Assembly (NCBI GenBank): GCA_946479785.1
Contig: CAMLHQ010000004.1
Coordinates: forward strand, 1 to 64,000
Reading direction: 5' to 3'
DNA length: 64,000 bases
From: an uncultured Nitrospira sp.
GTDB lineage: Bacteria > Nitrospirota > Nitrospiria > Nitrospirales > Nitrospiraceae
Part shown: positions 16,322-24,143 of the stretch, piece by piece
Numbering within the stretch: position 1 is the first letter of the stretch
Layout: each line of letters begins with the position of its first letter
Made by a program: the position numbers and the translations under genes
The notes under the pieces: generated by a model
What the model was told of the DNA's origin: nothing
Seen by the model: only the letters and a program-made list of their open reading frames with translations
Databases searched by the model: none

Positions 16322-17409
16322 CGGAAACAGGCTCCAAAATCATTGGCCAGGAAAGCTTTCAAGGGTATCGATTCCTGGGTGATGAATCCATGGTACCGGG
16401 ATGGGCTGTTGAGTATCAGGTCTATGACGCAGCAGACGCTGGAAGCGGTGGTGACTTGAATGGCCGACCACAGTTTCCCTTTGATACATTGCGGATAGAT
16501 CTTCTTGACGTAGTTCTCCTCGAAGAATCCATCACTGTTTTTGGTCCCGGTCACCGACGCATAGATGAGCACGACATCCTGGAGGGTCTGTGGGATGGCA
16601 TGTTCCAGCACGCGCTTGAGCGTTTCGCGATCTTCGTTGAGCTTGAGATCTTTCATCAGAAGATGGATTTTTTCGCAGTGACCGGGGTAACGAAGCGTCT
16701 TGTAATTCATCGTCTTCACCCGGCCGACGTAACTGTCGGCGAGCGTGCCCAATCCTCCCGAGGTATTGAAGGCCTCATAGAGCAGGCCGTCCAATTCGAT
16801 GGTTTCGTGCCCTTCCAACGGCTGGAGCGGGACTTTCTCGCCTTCTTCGATGCCATAGCAGAGATTGCCATACTCATTGATGAGCCCGTCGGTCGACCAG
16901 GTGAGCGAATACTTGAGCGCGTTGCTCGGATGAACCGGTAAAGCGCCCACGCGCATCTTCACGTGTTCCAACGTTTCGAAATGGGTCATCAGCTCATGCG
17001 TGACGATGCTGATAAACCCCGGCGCCAACCCGCATTGCGGCATGAAGGCATGCCTGGCGCCGGTGCTGAGGATACGCACCTGATTCGTCACTTCGATGTC
17101 TTCTGTCAGGTCGAAGTAGTGGACGCCATGCGTCAGCGCCAGCCCTGCGACAGTTGGGTTACAGAAATAGGGCAGGCTGGAAATGATCGCGTCGATTGGA
17201 TGGGTTGAGAGATAGGTGCCGACCACGTCGGGATGCCGGACATCGAGAATACAAGGGGTGACTCGCGGCAACCCGAGATCCTCCACCAGATGCTTGGGAG
17301 CATCGAGTGTCACGTCGCCTAGATGGACTTCGTACTTGCCGTGTTGTGAAAGCAGGCAGGCAACCAGCGAACCGATCTTGCCTGCGCCGAGGACAAGGAC
17401 CCGATGCAT
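16318..17409 (-). CDS. Saccharopine dehydrogenase-family enzyme, probable lysine 6-dehydrogenase
   Basis: 363 aa with N-terminal Rossmann motif VLVLGAGKIGSLVACLL and a C-terminal saccharopine-dehydrogenase domain (MPQCGLAPGFISIVTHELM, ending PSRYHGFITQES). The length and single-domain form fit lysine 6-dehydrogenase, which makes aminoadipate semialdehyde directly from lysine; a saccharopine dehydrogenase is the alternative. The 4-bp overlap with an AASADH gene supports a lysine-degradation role. ATG at 17409 with GAGGT upstream. Confidence 0.88.
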   Translation of the reverse strand: MHRVLVLGAGKIGSLVACLLSQHGKYEVHLGDVTLDAPKHLVEDLGLPRVTPCILDVRHPDVVGTYLSTHPIDAIISSLPYFCNPTVAGLALTHGVHYFDLTEDIEVTNQVRILSTGARHAFMPQCGLAPGFISIVTHELMTHFETLEHVKMRVGALPVHPSNALKYSLTWSTDGLINEYGNLCYGIEEGEKVPLQPLEGHETIELDGLLYEAFNTSGGLGTLADSYVGRVKTMNYKTLRYPGHCEKIHLLMKDLKLNEDRETLKRVLEHAIPQTLQDVVLIYASVTGTKNSDGFFEENYVKKIYPQCIKGKLWSAIQVTTASSVCCVIDLILNSPSRYHGFITQESIPLKAFLANDFGACFR

Positions 17410-17490
17410 CACGCACCTCGCGTGCTCTTAGTATACTCTTCTCTTTGATTTTGAACACGTTCGCGGGACTTTTGCGCGAGAGCAAACGAG

Positions 17491-17820
17491 CTATCGCTGT
17501 GCGTCAGACTCAAGACAGTCGATCACGTATTGCGGGCGAGCGTTATGGCCGGACGGAACTTGGGTGTGCTGAAAGGGAGGGATATCGGCTTTCAAACGTT
17601 TGAGGAGCCGGTCCATCTTCATGGTCGCGGGAACCTCGCAAAGCCAGACGTGCATGCCGGATTCCAACTCGTCGAAATGCCGCTGCACTCGAAAACTCGG
17701 ATGCTCCATGAAATAGGCCGACAGGAATCCGTTGACGGCCTGGGTGACCCACGGGTGTTGTTTCGCATACCGGTAGCTGAGCCGCAGCTCGACCAATTGA
17801 CTGTCCGGTCCGGTTTCCAT
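17491..17820 (-). CDS. Hypothetical protein (109 aa)
   Basis: A soluble protein with an aromatic, His-rich N-terminal half (LSYRYAKQHPWVTQAVNGFL) and a tail with Pro and His (IPPFQHTQVPSGHN). No domain or signal recognised. It is upstream of the lysine module on the same strand, about 80 nt away, but a joint role cannot be shown. It is divergent from the aldo/keto reductase gene. Confidence 0.55.
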   Translation of the reverse strand: METGPDSQLVELRLSYRYAKQHPWVTQAVNGFLSAYFMEHPSFRVQRHFDELESGMHVWLCEVPATMKMDRLLKRLKADIPPFQHTQVPSGHNARPQYVIDCLESDAQR

Positions 17821-17899
17821 AGAGGCACTCTACCAATTCTCACGTTGAGTCTGCGACAAGGATCTGTGTATGGTAAGCCGCGTTACCGGAGGCGGGTGC

Positions 17900-18739
17900 A
17901 TGGCGCTGACTGCTTATAATGGTGTGGCAATTCCTTCCTTCATGTACGGGACGGCCTGGAAGAAGGAGGCGACGGCTCGGCTGGTGCAACAGGCGGTGGA
18001 GGCGGGATTCACCGCAATCGACACGGCCAATCAGTTGATCCACTACGAGGAGGCGCGGGTGGGAGAGGCGTTGGTGACTTTGGCGAAGCAGGGCATCGCG
18101 CGGGACCGGCTGTTTCTCCAAACGAAGTTCACGCCGGTGACCGGCCAGGACCATCGAACGCCCTACGACGCGAATGCCGCTATTACCACGCAGGTCACAC
18201 AATCCTTCGAGAGTTCGCTCGCCCATCTGCACACGGACCATCTCGATTCCTACGTCCTGCACGGACCGTATTATCGTGGCAGCTTGGGGCCGGAAGATTG
18301 GGAGGTGTGGGCGGCCTTCGAAGCGCTGTATGACAGCGGGAAGACAAAGATGATCGGGATCAGTAACGTCACGGCAGGGCAGCTCGCAGCCTTGTGCGAA
18401 CGGGCGACACATAAACCCATGGTGGTCCAAAACCGCTGCTACGCGTCGTTCGGTTGGGACAAGGCGGTGCGCGAGCTCTGCCGAATCCACCACATCATCT
18501 ATCAGGGCTTCTCCTTGCTGACCGCGAATCGAGAAGTCTTTATCGATCCGAACGTCAGGGCTCTCGCCGAAAAATATAAGACCGGCGTGGCCCAGATCGT
18601 GTTTCGCTTTGCCATGCAGATCGGCATGGTACCGCTCACGGGCACCACGAATTTGCAGCACATGACGGAAGACCTGGGTTGCGACCGGTTCACGCTCACC
18701 GGGGACGAACTTCAACAGATCGAAACGATTGGACTGTAG
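17900..18739 (+). CDS. Aldo/keto reductase
   Basis: 279-aa AKR, an NADPH-dependent carbonyl reductase with a TIM-barrel fold. Catalytic tetrad: Asp in AIDTANQ, Tyr in IHYEEARVGEAL (the loop before it is two residues longer than in textbook AKRs), Lys in LQTKFTPV and His in YVLHGPYYRG. ATG at 17900 has GGAGG 7 nt upstream; the frame is open 10 codons further. Substrate unknown. A second AKR gene follows after 2 nt. Confidence 0.92.
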   Translation: MALTAYNGVAIPSFMYGTAWKKEATARLVQQAVEAGFTAIDTANQLIHYEEARVGEALVTLAKQGIARDRLFLQTKFTPVTGQDHRTPYDANAAITTQVTQSFESSLAHLHTDHLDSYVLHGPYYRGSLGPEDWEVWAAFEALYDSGKTKMIGISNVTAGQLAALCERATHKPMVVQNRCYASFGWDKAVRELCRIHHIIYQGFSLLTANREVFIDPNVRALAEKYKTGVAQIVFRFAMQIGMVPLTGTTNLQHMTEDLGCDRFTLTGDELQQIETIGL

Positions 18740-18741
18740 CC

Positions 18742-19713
18742 ATGCAATACGTTCATCTCGGTCGGTCGGGCGTGAAAATCAGCCGGCTCTGTCTCGGCAC
18801 GATGAACTTTGGACCGGAGACGAGTGAGGCGGACAGCTTCGCGGTGATGGATCGTGCGCTCGAACTCGGTTTCAATTTTTTTGATACGGCGAACGTGTAT
18901 GGCTGGAAAGTCGGTGAGGGGTGGACGGAGCAGATTGTCGGCCGTTGGTTCGCCCAGGGCGGCGGTCGTCGTGAGAAGGTCGTGCTGGCGACCAAAGTGT
19001 ACGGCCGTATGGGCGATTGGCCGAATCAGGCCCGCTTGTCGGCGTTGCACATCAAACGGGCCTGCGAATCGAGCTTGCGGCGTCTTCAGACCGACTGCAT
19101 CGACCTGTATCAGATGCACCACGTGGATCGCGAAACGCCCTGGGATGAAATCTGGCAGGCCATGGAGCAGTTGGTTCGGGAAGGCAAGATCCTCTACGTC
19201 GGGACCAGCAATTTTGCCGGCTGGCAACTGGCGCAGGCGCAAGAGCTGGCCCGGAGCCGCCACTTCCTCGGTCTTGTCTCGGAGCAGAGCCTCTACAACT
19301 TGAATGCACGAACGGTCGAGCTGGAGGTGATCCCGGCCTGCGAAGCCTATGGCATCGGTCTAATTCCTTGGAGTCCCCTCGCCAAAGGGCTGTTGGCCGG
19401 CGCATTAACACCGGCGACCGTCGGCCGTCGTGCAAATAAGGATCTTCAAGACGAGGTCGCTAAATATCGTCCGAGGCTGGAAGCGTACGACAAGTTGTGC
19501 CAACAGCTCGGCGAACGTCAGGCCGACGTGGCTCTCGCCTGGCTGCTTCACCAAAAATCCGTGTCGTCTCCGATAATCGGACCGCGCACCATAGGGCAAT
19601 TGGACAGCACGACACGCGTCTTGAGCCTGACGTTAAGTCAAGAGACTCTGAAGCGCCTGGACGAAATTTTCCCCGGGCCCGGCGGACCGGCGCCCGAGGC
19701 GTATGCCTGGTAG
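18742..19713 (+). CDS. Aldo/keto reductase (YajO/Tas-like)
   Basis: 323-aa AKR of the long-loop group. Seen: FFDTANVYGWKVGEGWTEQI (Asp and Tyr), VLATKVYGRMGD (Lys), DLYQMHHVDRETPW (His), YVGTSNFAGWQLAQAQE, IPWSPLAKGLLAG and the C-terminal cofactor segment SSPIIGPRTIGQL. It starts 2 nt after the first AKR gene, so the two are almost certainly co-transcribed. The two are only distantly similar and are not a recent duplication. Substrates unknown. Confidence 0.94.
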   Translation: MQYVHLGRSGVKISRLCLGTMNFGPETSEADSFAVMDRALELGFNFFDTANVYGWKVGEGWTEQIVGRWFAQGGGRREKVVLATKVYGRMGDWPNQARLSALHIKRACESSLRRLQTDCIDLYQMHHVDRETPWDEIWQAMEQLVREGKILYVGTSNFAGWQLAQAQELARSRHFLGLVSEQSLYNLNARTVELEVIPACEAYGIGLIPWSPLAKGLLAGALTPATVGRRANKDLQDEVAKYRPRLEAYDKLCQQLGERQADVALAWLLHQKSVSSPIIGPRTIGQLDSTTRVLSLTLSQETLKRLDEIFPGPGGPAPEAYAW

Positions 19714-19719
19714 GGGGCT

Positions 19720-19774
19720 GGGAGGGTTGCCTGCTCGGTACGCAGCCCATGCCGCTCAGCAGTCAAACCCTCCC
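19720..19774. terminator. Candidate bidirectional terminator hairpin
   Basis: GGGAGGGTT (19720-19728) pairs perfectly with AACCCTCCC (19766-19774). A nested CTGCT/AGCAG stem (19731-19735 with 19758-19762) closes the inner loop, and TTAAAT follows. It lies between the convergent aldo/keto reductase and DUF4403 genes, the right place for a shared terminator, although the T-run is weak. Confidence 0.5.
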
Positions 19775-19824
19775 TTAAATAGGTGGCCGGCGAAAAACGA
19801 CTACTTTGTCGCTTGCCTCATTTA

Positions 19825-21360
19825 TTAGCGCCTATCCTCTTCAGGGATGCTGGCGGCCTTCGGAGGCTGGCCGCTCGGCGCCGCTTCGACAGCAGGCGGC
19901 TTTTCAATGACATCGGTCCGCGCTGCCTGTTTGACGGGCAATCGACCCGTCGCACTTCCTGTGCCTTCCAGCAACACGTCGGCAACAAGCGCATCCTTGT
20001 TCGATATGACCTGCACCGCCTCCTGCTTCGCCAGAAGCAGATCCATCGCCAACCCTCCGGACTTGTGCTGGCCGCTCAATGCGCTCTTCATATTGCCGAT
20101 CCGCTGCGACAGGTCGATGGTGGTGGCTTGCCGCAAGCGCGGCCGTAATTCATCATCCACCATCTGCCAATAGCCTGTCTTTATTTCCTCCAGCGCGGTC
20201 TTGGTTTCATTGGCCATCTGGAGATCAGGAATCGTGATGACATCGCCATTGTGCTCCAACTGCGGGGTCCCCCAATAGTACAAAGTCCCGTTCACGTTTC
20301 CACTGGTCTCTGCCGAGAGGAGCGTTCGGCCGTTGACGTCGGAGGCGAGCACCCGTTCGATCGTCAGCGTGCTGCCGAACGTCGTCGGCAGCTTCGCCTC
20401 CTGATGATACAACTGATCTTGCAGCTGTTGATTGAGCACCGCATACGGCACGGGCACACTGAGCAAAATCTTGTAAGGCTGTCCTTCCTGAGCCACCGCT
20501 GCCGCGTTGTCCATGTTCACTTTCATCGGCGATACGGTGCCCTTTTGACACGGTGTTTGATAGAGGGCGACCGGCGTTTGTCGAACGACCCCTGTGATGG
20601 TCGTCTGTTGCACCGGACCCTTCATCGAGCCCACGGTAAAGTCCTTGGCCTTGCTGTACAGGCAGAGTTTGTTGTTGGCCGATCCCACGGTCATGGGTTC
20701 TTGTAGGCGATCCCACATCAGATTGATAGGAATGATGTAGCCCGCCTGTTCGACGGATTGAGCGATCTGTTGTTTGAGCGCGTCATGCTTGAAGAGTTCT
20801 GCCAACTGGTCTTTCACCGGCATGTTGAACATGTTGCATTTGGTGTCACTTTCGGGTGCCAGGCTCATGGAGGTCTGCGGATCGCTCATCGTGACGAGCA
20901 GTCCCTGATCCTGCTCGCGCAGCATAAGGCGTCCGGTTCCCTCGATGACCGGATAGAGGGGATCGAGCCGGCAGGAGCGTGCGGCAGTCGGTTCGATCTC
21001 TCCACGGTAGAGCGCTTTATACTTAACCAGTCCGTCCTGGATGAACACTTGTGGCTCGCCTTCTCTGATGAATCGCCAGTGGTAGTCGGTGCCCAACGGA
21101 TGATTGTCCTCGGTAAACCGCTCGGGCAACGCCGCTTGGATACTCTTTTGCACGGGAGTGAGATCGGCCGTTAACGTCACCGGCAACAGCGACTCAGGGG
21201 CCTGAGCCTGTTTTTGACCCGCACTGAGTGGTTGAATCACCGGCGGCGTCTTACCCAACTGGGGCGGCGGTTGAGGTTTGGTGGCGGTGTCGTGAATGGT
21301 ATGGCCGCAGCCGGCCAACATGCACATCGAGATGAACACGAGCGGCGTTCGAAATTTCAT
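19825..21360 (-). CDS. DUF4403 family lipoprotein
   Basis: 511-aa precursor with a lipobox (SMCMLAGCGHT, Cys at about residue 18). The mature protein is large and rich in Thr, Gln and beta strands, with paired segments such as PEINL-like INLMWDRLQEP and LLSVPVPYAVLNQQLQDQL that match DUF4403 proteins, which are thought to form an elongated lipid-binding-like fold. ATG at 21360 follows AAGGAGGGTGTG. Single-gene unit; role unknown, probably envelope. Confidence 0.88.
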   Translation of the reverse strand: MKFRTPLVFISMCMLAGCGHTIHDTATKPQPPPQLGKTPPVIQPLSAGQKQAQAPESLLPVTLTADLTPVQKSIQAALPERFTEDNHPLGTDYHWRFIREGEPQVFIQDGLVKYKALYRGEIEPTAARSCRLDPLYPVIEGTGRLMLREQDQGLLVTMSDPQTSMSLAPESDTKCNMFNMPVKDQLAELFKHDALKQQIAQSVEQAGYIIPINLMWDRLQEPMTVGSANNKLCLYSKAKDFTVGSMKGPVQQTTITGVVRQTPVALYQTPCQKGTVSPMKVNMDNAAAVAQEGQPYKILLSVPVPYAVLNQQLQDQLYHQEAKLPTTFGSTLTIERVLASDVNGRTLLSAETSGNVNGTLYYWGTPQLEHNGDVITIPDLQMANETKTALEEIKTGYWQMVDDELRPRLRQATTIDLSQRIGNMKSALSGQHKSGGLAMDLLLAKQEAVQVISNKDALVADVLLEGTGSATGRLPVKQAARTDVIEKPPAVEAAPSGQPPKAASIPEEDRR

Positions 21361-21670
21361 AACACACCCTCCTTGCTTCATGCGAGATTGTTCGGTGCAA
21401 TACCGCAATGAGGTGCAAGCCACGTACCGCTTCTGCCGCCGACAAACGCAACTCAATCGTTCGATTTGCATGCGGAAATGGAAACTATGCGTCAGGCTCG
21501 TAGACCATTCGTCTTTGGTACTCATTCAGCAGGACAATCTGTCCTTGAGGCGTTGAGAAAACACCTCGGGAATTCCCCGGCTATCGGACCAACTAGCTTG
21601 AATCGAGCGTGACCTTGAACGAGTCAAGAACAGCTGCGAAGGTTTTTAACACCCACATGTGACGTATCCA

Positions 21671-21699
21671 TTGTGAAGGACGGGGCGCCCACATAGAAT
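21671..21699 (+). promoter_or_regulatory. Candidate sigma-70 promoter of tag
   Basis: TTGTGA (21671-21676), a 17-nt spacer and TAGAAT (21694-21699). The -10 element overlaps an upstream in-frame ATG at 21698, so if this promoter is used, translation must begin at the later ATG 21722. The rest of 21361-21670 shows no gene. Confidence 0.45.
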
Positions 21700-21721
21700 G
21701 ATCGCGGAACAACACCTATCC

Positions 21722-22348
21722 ATGGCTGGCAAGCTGAAATCAGAACAGACTAGGAAGGATCACCGCTGTGCCTGGGCCGGCTCGAAGCCTCACATGGTCC
21801 AGTACCATGACCGGGAATGGGGGAGGCCGGTCCATGACGATCGGCGGCTTTTTGAGATGTTGCTGTTAGAGGGGGCTCAGGCGGGGTTGAGTTGGGATAC
21901 GATCTTGCGCCGGCGCGAGGGCTATCGCCGGGCTTTTGCGGAATTCGATCCGGTGAAAGTGGCGAAATTTGATCGGCATAAGACAACCGCGTTGCTGAAC
22001 GATGCGGGAATTATCCGGAACCGCTTGAAGATTGACGCAGCGGTGAGCAACGCCCAAGCGTTCCTGGCGGTGCAGCACGAGTTTGGCTCGTTTGATCGCT
22101 ACGTCTGGCAGTTTGTCGGACGGAACCCGATCGTCAACCGGTGGCGGAACATGTCGGAGGTTCCAGCGACCAGCCCGGAGAGCGATGCACTGTCGCAGGC
22201 TCTGATGAAGCGAGGCTTTCGTTTTGTCGGGAGCACGATTATCTATGCCTTCATGCAGGCGGTGGGAATGGTGAATGACCATACGGCCGACTGTTTTCTG
22301 GCAGCGAGGAGACCCAAGCGGAATAGCCGTCTAGGCGGCGTCGGCTGA
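21722..22348 (+). CDS. tag: DNA-3-methyladenine glycosylase I
   Basis: 208-aa base-excision glycosylase that removes 3-methyladenine from alkylated DNA. Seen: CAWAGSKPHMVQYHDREWGRP at the N-terminus (zinc-ligand Cys and His plus the family signature), LEGAQAGLSWDTILRRREGY (catalytic region with Glu) and the C-terminal GMVNDHTADCF with the second zinc His and Cys. Start chosen at 21722 because the likely promoter covers the upstream ATG at 21698. No clear Shine-Dalgarno for either start. Confidence 0.95.
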   Translation: MAGKLKSEQTRKDHRCAWAGSKPHMVQYHDREWGRPVHDDRRLFEMLLLEGAQAGLSWDTILRRREGYRRAFAEFDPVKVAKFDRHKTTALLNDAGIIRNRLKIDAAVSNAQAFLAVQHEFGSFDRYVWQFVGRNPIVNRWRNMSEVPATSPESDALSQALMKRGFRFVGSTIIYAFMQAVGMVNDHTADCFLAARRPKRNSRLGGVG

Positions 22349-22657
22349 GGCTTCGTCCAACCTATCAAGATATTGCTTGAGCCGCTGTTGCGATCCTGGT
22401 GCGATACGGATAAATTCCACGCCGAAGCTACCGTCTTTGACCCAGCGAACAGGTGCCAGTTCGATCTCGATGGCGCTGGCCTGGGTAGGGAAGGTAATCG
22501 TCAGCGTGAGATACTCTCCTCGGGAGATGGCGATATCGCTAAGAATGGCGGCTCCGCCTAGTGAGAGGTTGTCTAAGCGCCCTTCGCCCTTGGCGGTTTC
22601 ACCCGAAAAGGCCACGAGCGAGTTGTCGGAAAATCTCTGGAATTTCCGTTGTTCCAT
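22331..22657 (-). CDS. PilZ domain protein
   Basis: 108-aa stand-alone PilZ domain, a cyclic-di-GMP receptor type. The N-terminal RKFQR fits the RxxxR motif and DNLSLGG fits D/N-x-S-x-x-G, followed by beta-strand segments (YLTLTITFPTQASAIEIEL) and GVEFIRI. Its 3' end overlaps the convergent tag gene by 18 bp. Output partner unknown. Confidence 0.88.
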   Translation of the reverse strand: MEQRKFQRFSDNSLVAFSGETAKGEGRLDNLSLGGAAILSDIAISRGEYLTLTITFPTQASAIEIELAPVRWVKDGSFGVEFIRIAPGSQQRLKQYLDRLDEASADAA

Positions 22658-22755
22658 CGATATTCCCTGTCCTGACCGCGATCATAACAGTCCGCTGCAC
22701 GCTGTCAACGAGATCGAGAATTGTTGCTCCTTGCCGCTTCCAGAGAGTAACGACG

Positions 22756-24000
22756 ATGAACGTGGCAATAATCGGAGGAGGGCCAGCCGGACTCATGGCA
22801 GCGGAGACGGCTCGCGCCGGCGGGGTGGAAGTCGATCTCTACGACGCGATGCCGTCGATCGGCCGCAAGTTGCTTCTGGCGGGCAAGGGCGGGTTGAACC
22901 TCACACACTCGGAACCACTCGAGCCGTTTCTGTCGCGCTACGGACCTCGTCGAACTCAGATCGAACCTGTCATCAGAGATTTTGGGCCTGAAGCCCTCCG
23001 TGCATGGGCGCAGGCGCTGGGGATCAAGACCTTCGTCGGCTCTTCCGGACGCGTGTTTCCCCAGGACTTGAAAGCGGCTCCACTGCTGCGCACGTGGCTG
23101 CGTCGCTTACGGAAAGCAGGAGTGCGATTTCATGTGCGCCATCGTTGGATCGGATGGAATCAGGAAGGGGAACTCCTCTTTAGGACCTTCGAAGACGAGA
23201 CTCGGTCCGTCCACGCCGATGCGACGATCCTGGCGCTGGGCGGCGGCAGCTGGCCCAAGCTTGGTTCGGATGCCAGATGGGTCGACATACTCCGGAAGCG
23301 CGGGGTATCCATCGCACCATTACGGCCGGCGAACTGCGGGTTCGACGTCCAATGGAGCGACCACATCCGCACGAAGTTTGCTGGGCATCCGGTCAAGTCC
23401 GTGGCGGTCATTGTGGCCAAGCCGTCCGGCTCATTCTGGCAGCAAGGAGAGTTTGTGATTACGAAGACCGGCGTGGAAGGTGGCGTGATCTATGCGGTGT
23501 CTGCCTATCTCCGTGATCAGATTGAAGCGGATGGCTCGGCCATTCTGAAACTCGATCTGGCACCGGATCGAGACCAGGCACGCCTGACCCGCGAGCTGTC
23601 CCGCCCTCGCGGCAAGCGCACAATAGCGACGCATCTCCAGCGGCGAGCCCATATCGCCGGCGTCAAAGCCGCGCTGCTCCATGAGGTCACACCGAGAAAA
23701 GATTTTGCCGATCCGGCCCGTTTGGCCGCAGCGATCAAATCGCTGCCGGTGAAACTCGTGGCGGCACGTCCCTTGGACGAAGCGATCAGCACGGCCGGCG
23801 GCGTGCGGTTTGAAGAGTTGGACGAGCGATTGATGATCCGCAAACTTCCCGGTCTTTTCTGTGCGGGTGAGATGCTGGATTGGGAAGCCCCGACGGGCGG
23901 TTATCTGTTAACGGCCTGCTTTGCGACGGGACGCACGGCCGGTGCCGGAGCGGTGACATGGCTTGGCCGCACAGAACATCCGCAAGGATCAAGGCTCTGA
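22756..24000 (+). CDS. BaiN/HI0933-like FAD-dependent oxidoreductase
   Basis: 414-aa flavoprotein. N-terminal FAD-binding motif VAIIGGGPAGLMAAETA, then GRKLLLAGKGGLNLTHSE, the family hallmark (K-L-x-x-G-x-G-x-C/L-N-x-T-N/H). Later SGRVFPQDLKAAPLL and the C-terminal GLFCAGEMLDWEAPTGGYLL with the second FAD contact. The form with L-N-L-T-H fits the TIGR03862 subgroup. Physiological substrate unknown. ATG at 22756 replaces a much longer open frame reaching back over the PilZ gene. Confidence 0.9.
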   Translation: MNVAIIGGGPAGLMAAETARAGGVEVDLYDAMPSIGRKLLLAGKGGLNLTHSEPLEPFLSRYGPRRTQIEPVIRDFGPEALRAWAQALGIKTFVGSSGRVFPQDLKAAPLLRTWLRRLRKAGVRFHVRHRWIGWNQEGELLFRTFEDETRSVHADATILALGGGSWPKLGSDARWVDILRKRGVSIAPLRPANCGFDVQWSDHIRTKFAGHPVKSVAVIVAKPSGSFWQQGEFVITKTGVEGGVIYAVSAYLRDQIEADGSAILKLDLAPDRDQARLTRELSRPRGKRTIATHLQRRAHIAGVKAALLHEVTPRKDFADPARLAAAIKSLPVKLVAARPLDEAISTAGGVRFEELDERLMIRKLPGLFCAGEMLDWEAPTGGYLLTACFATGRTAGAGAVTWLGRTEHPQGSRL

Positions 24001-24143
24001 TTCCTACCTTTCATCTCTGTCCAGATGAGTCCAGGAAAAATGCACGTATTTCGAAACGGTAAGTTTGATTCTTGTATGCAAGAAGACTATCGTCGCGCCA
24101 AACTTGTTCAGAGAGTTGTTTCTCCCCATCGAGAACTCATTGC

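Noticed and set aside
17900..18739. Catalytic Tyr apparently missing in the first aldo/keto reductase
   Set aside because: The spacing is two residues longer than in textbook AKRs, but the Tyr in IHYEEARVG is present, as in other AKRs with this loop.
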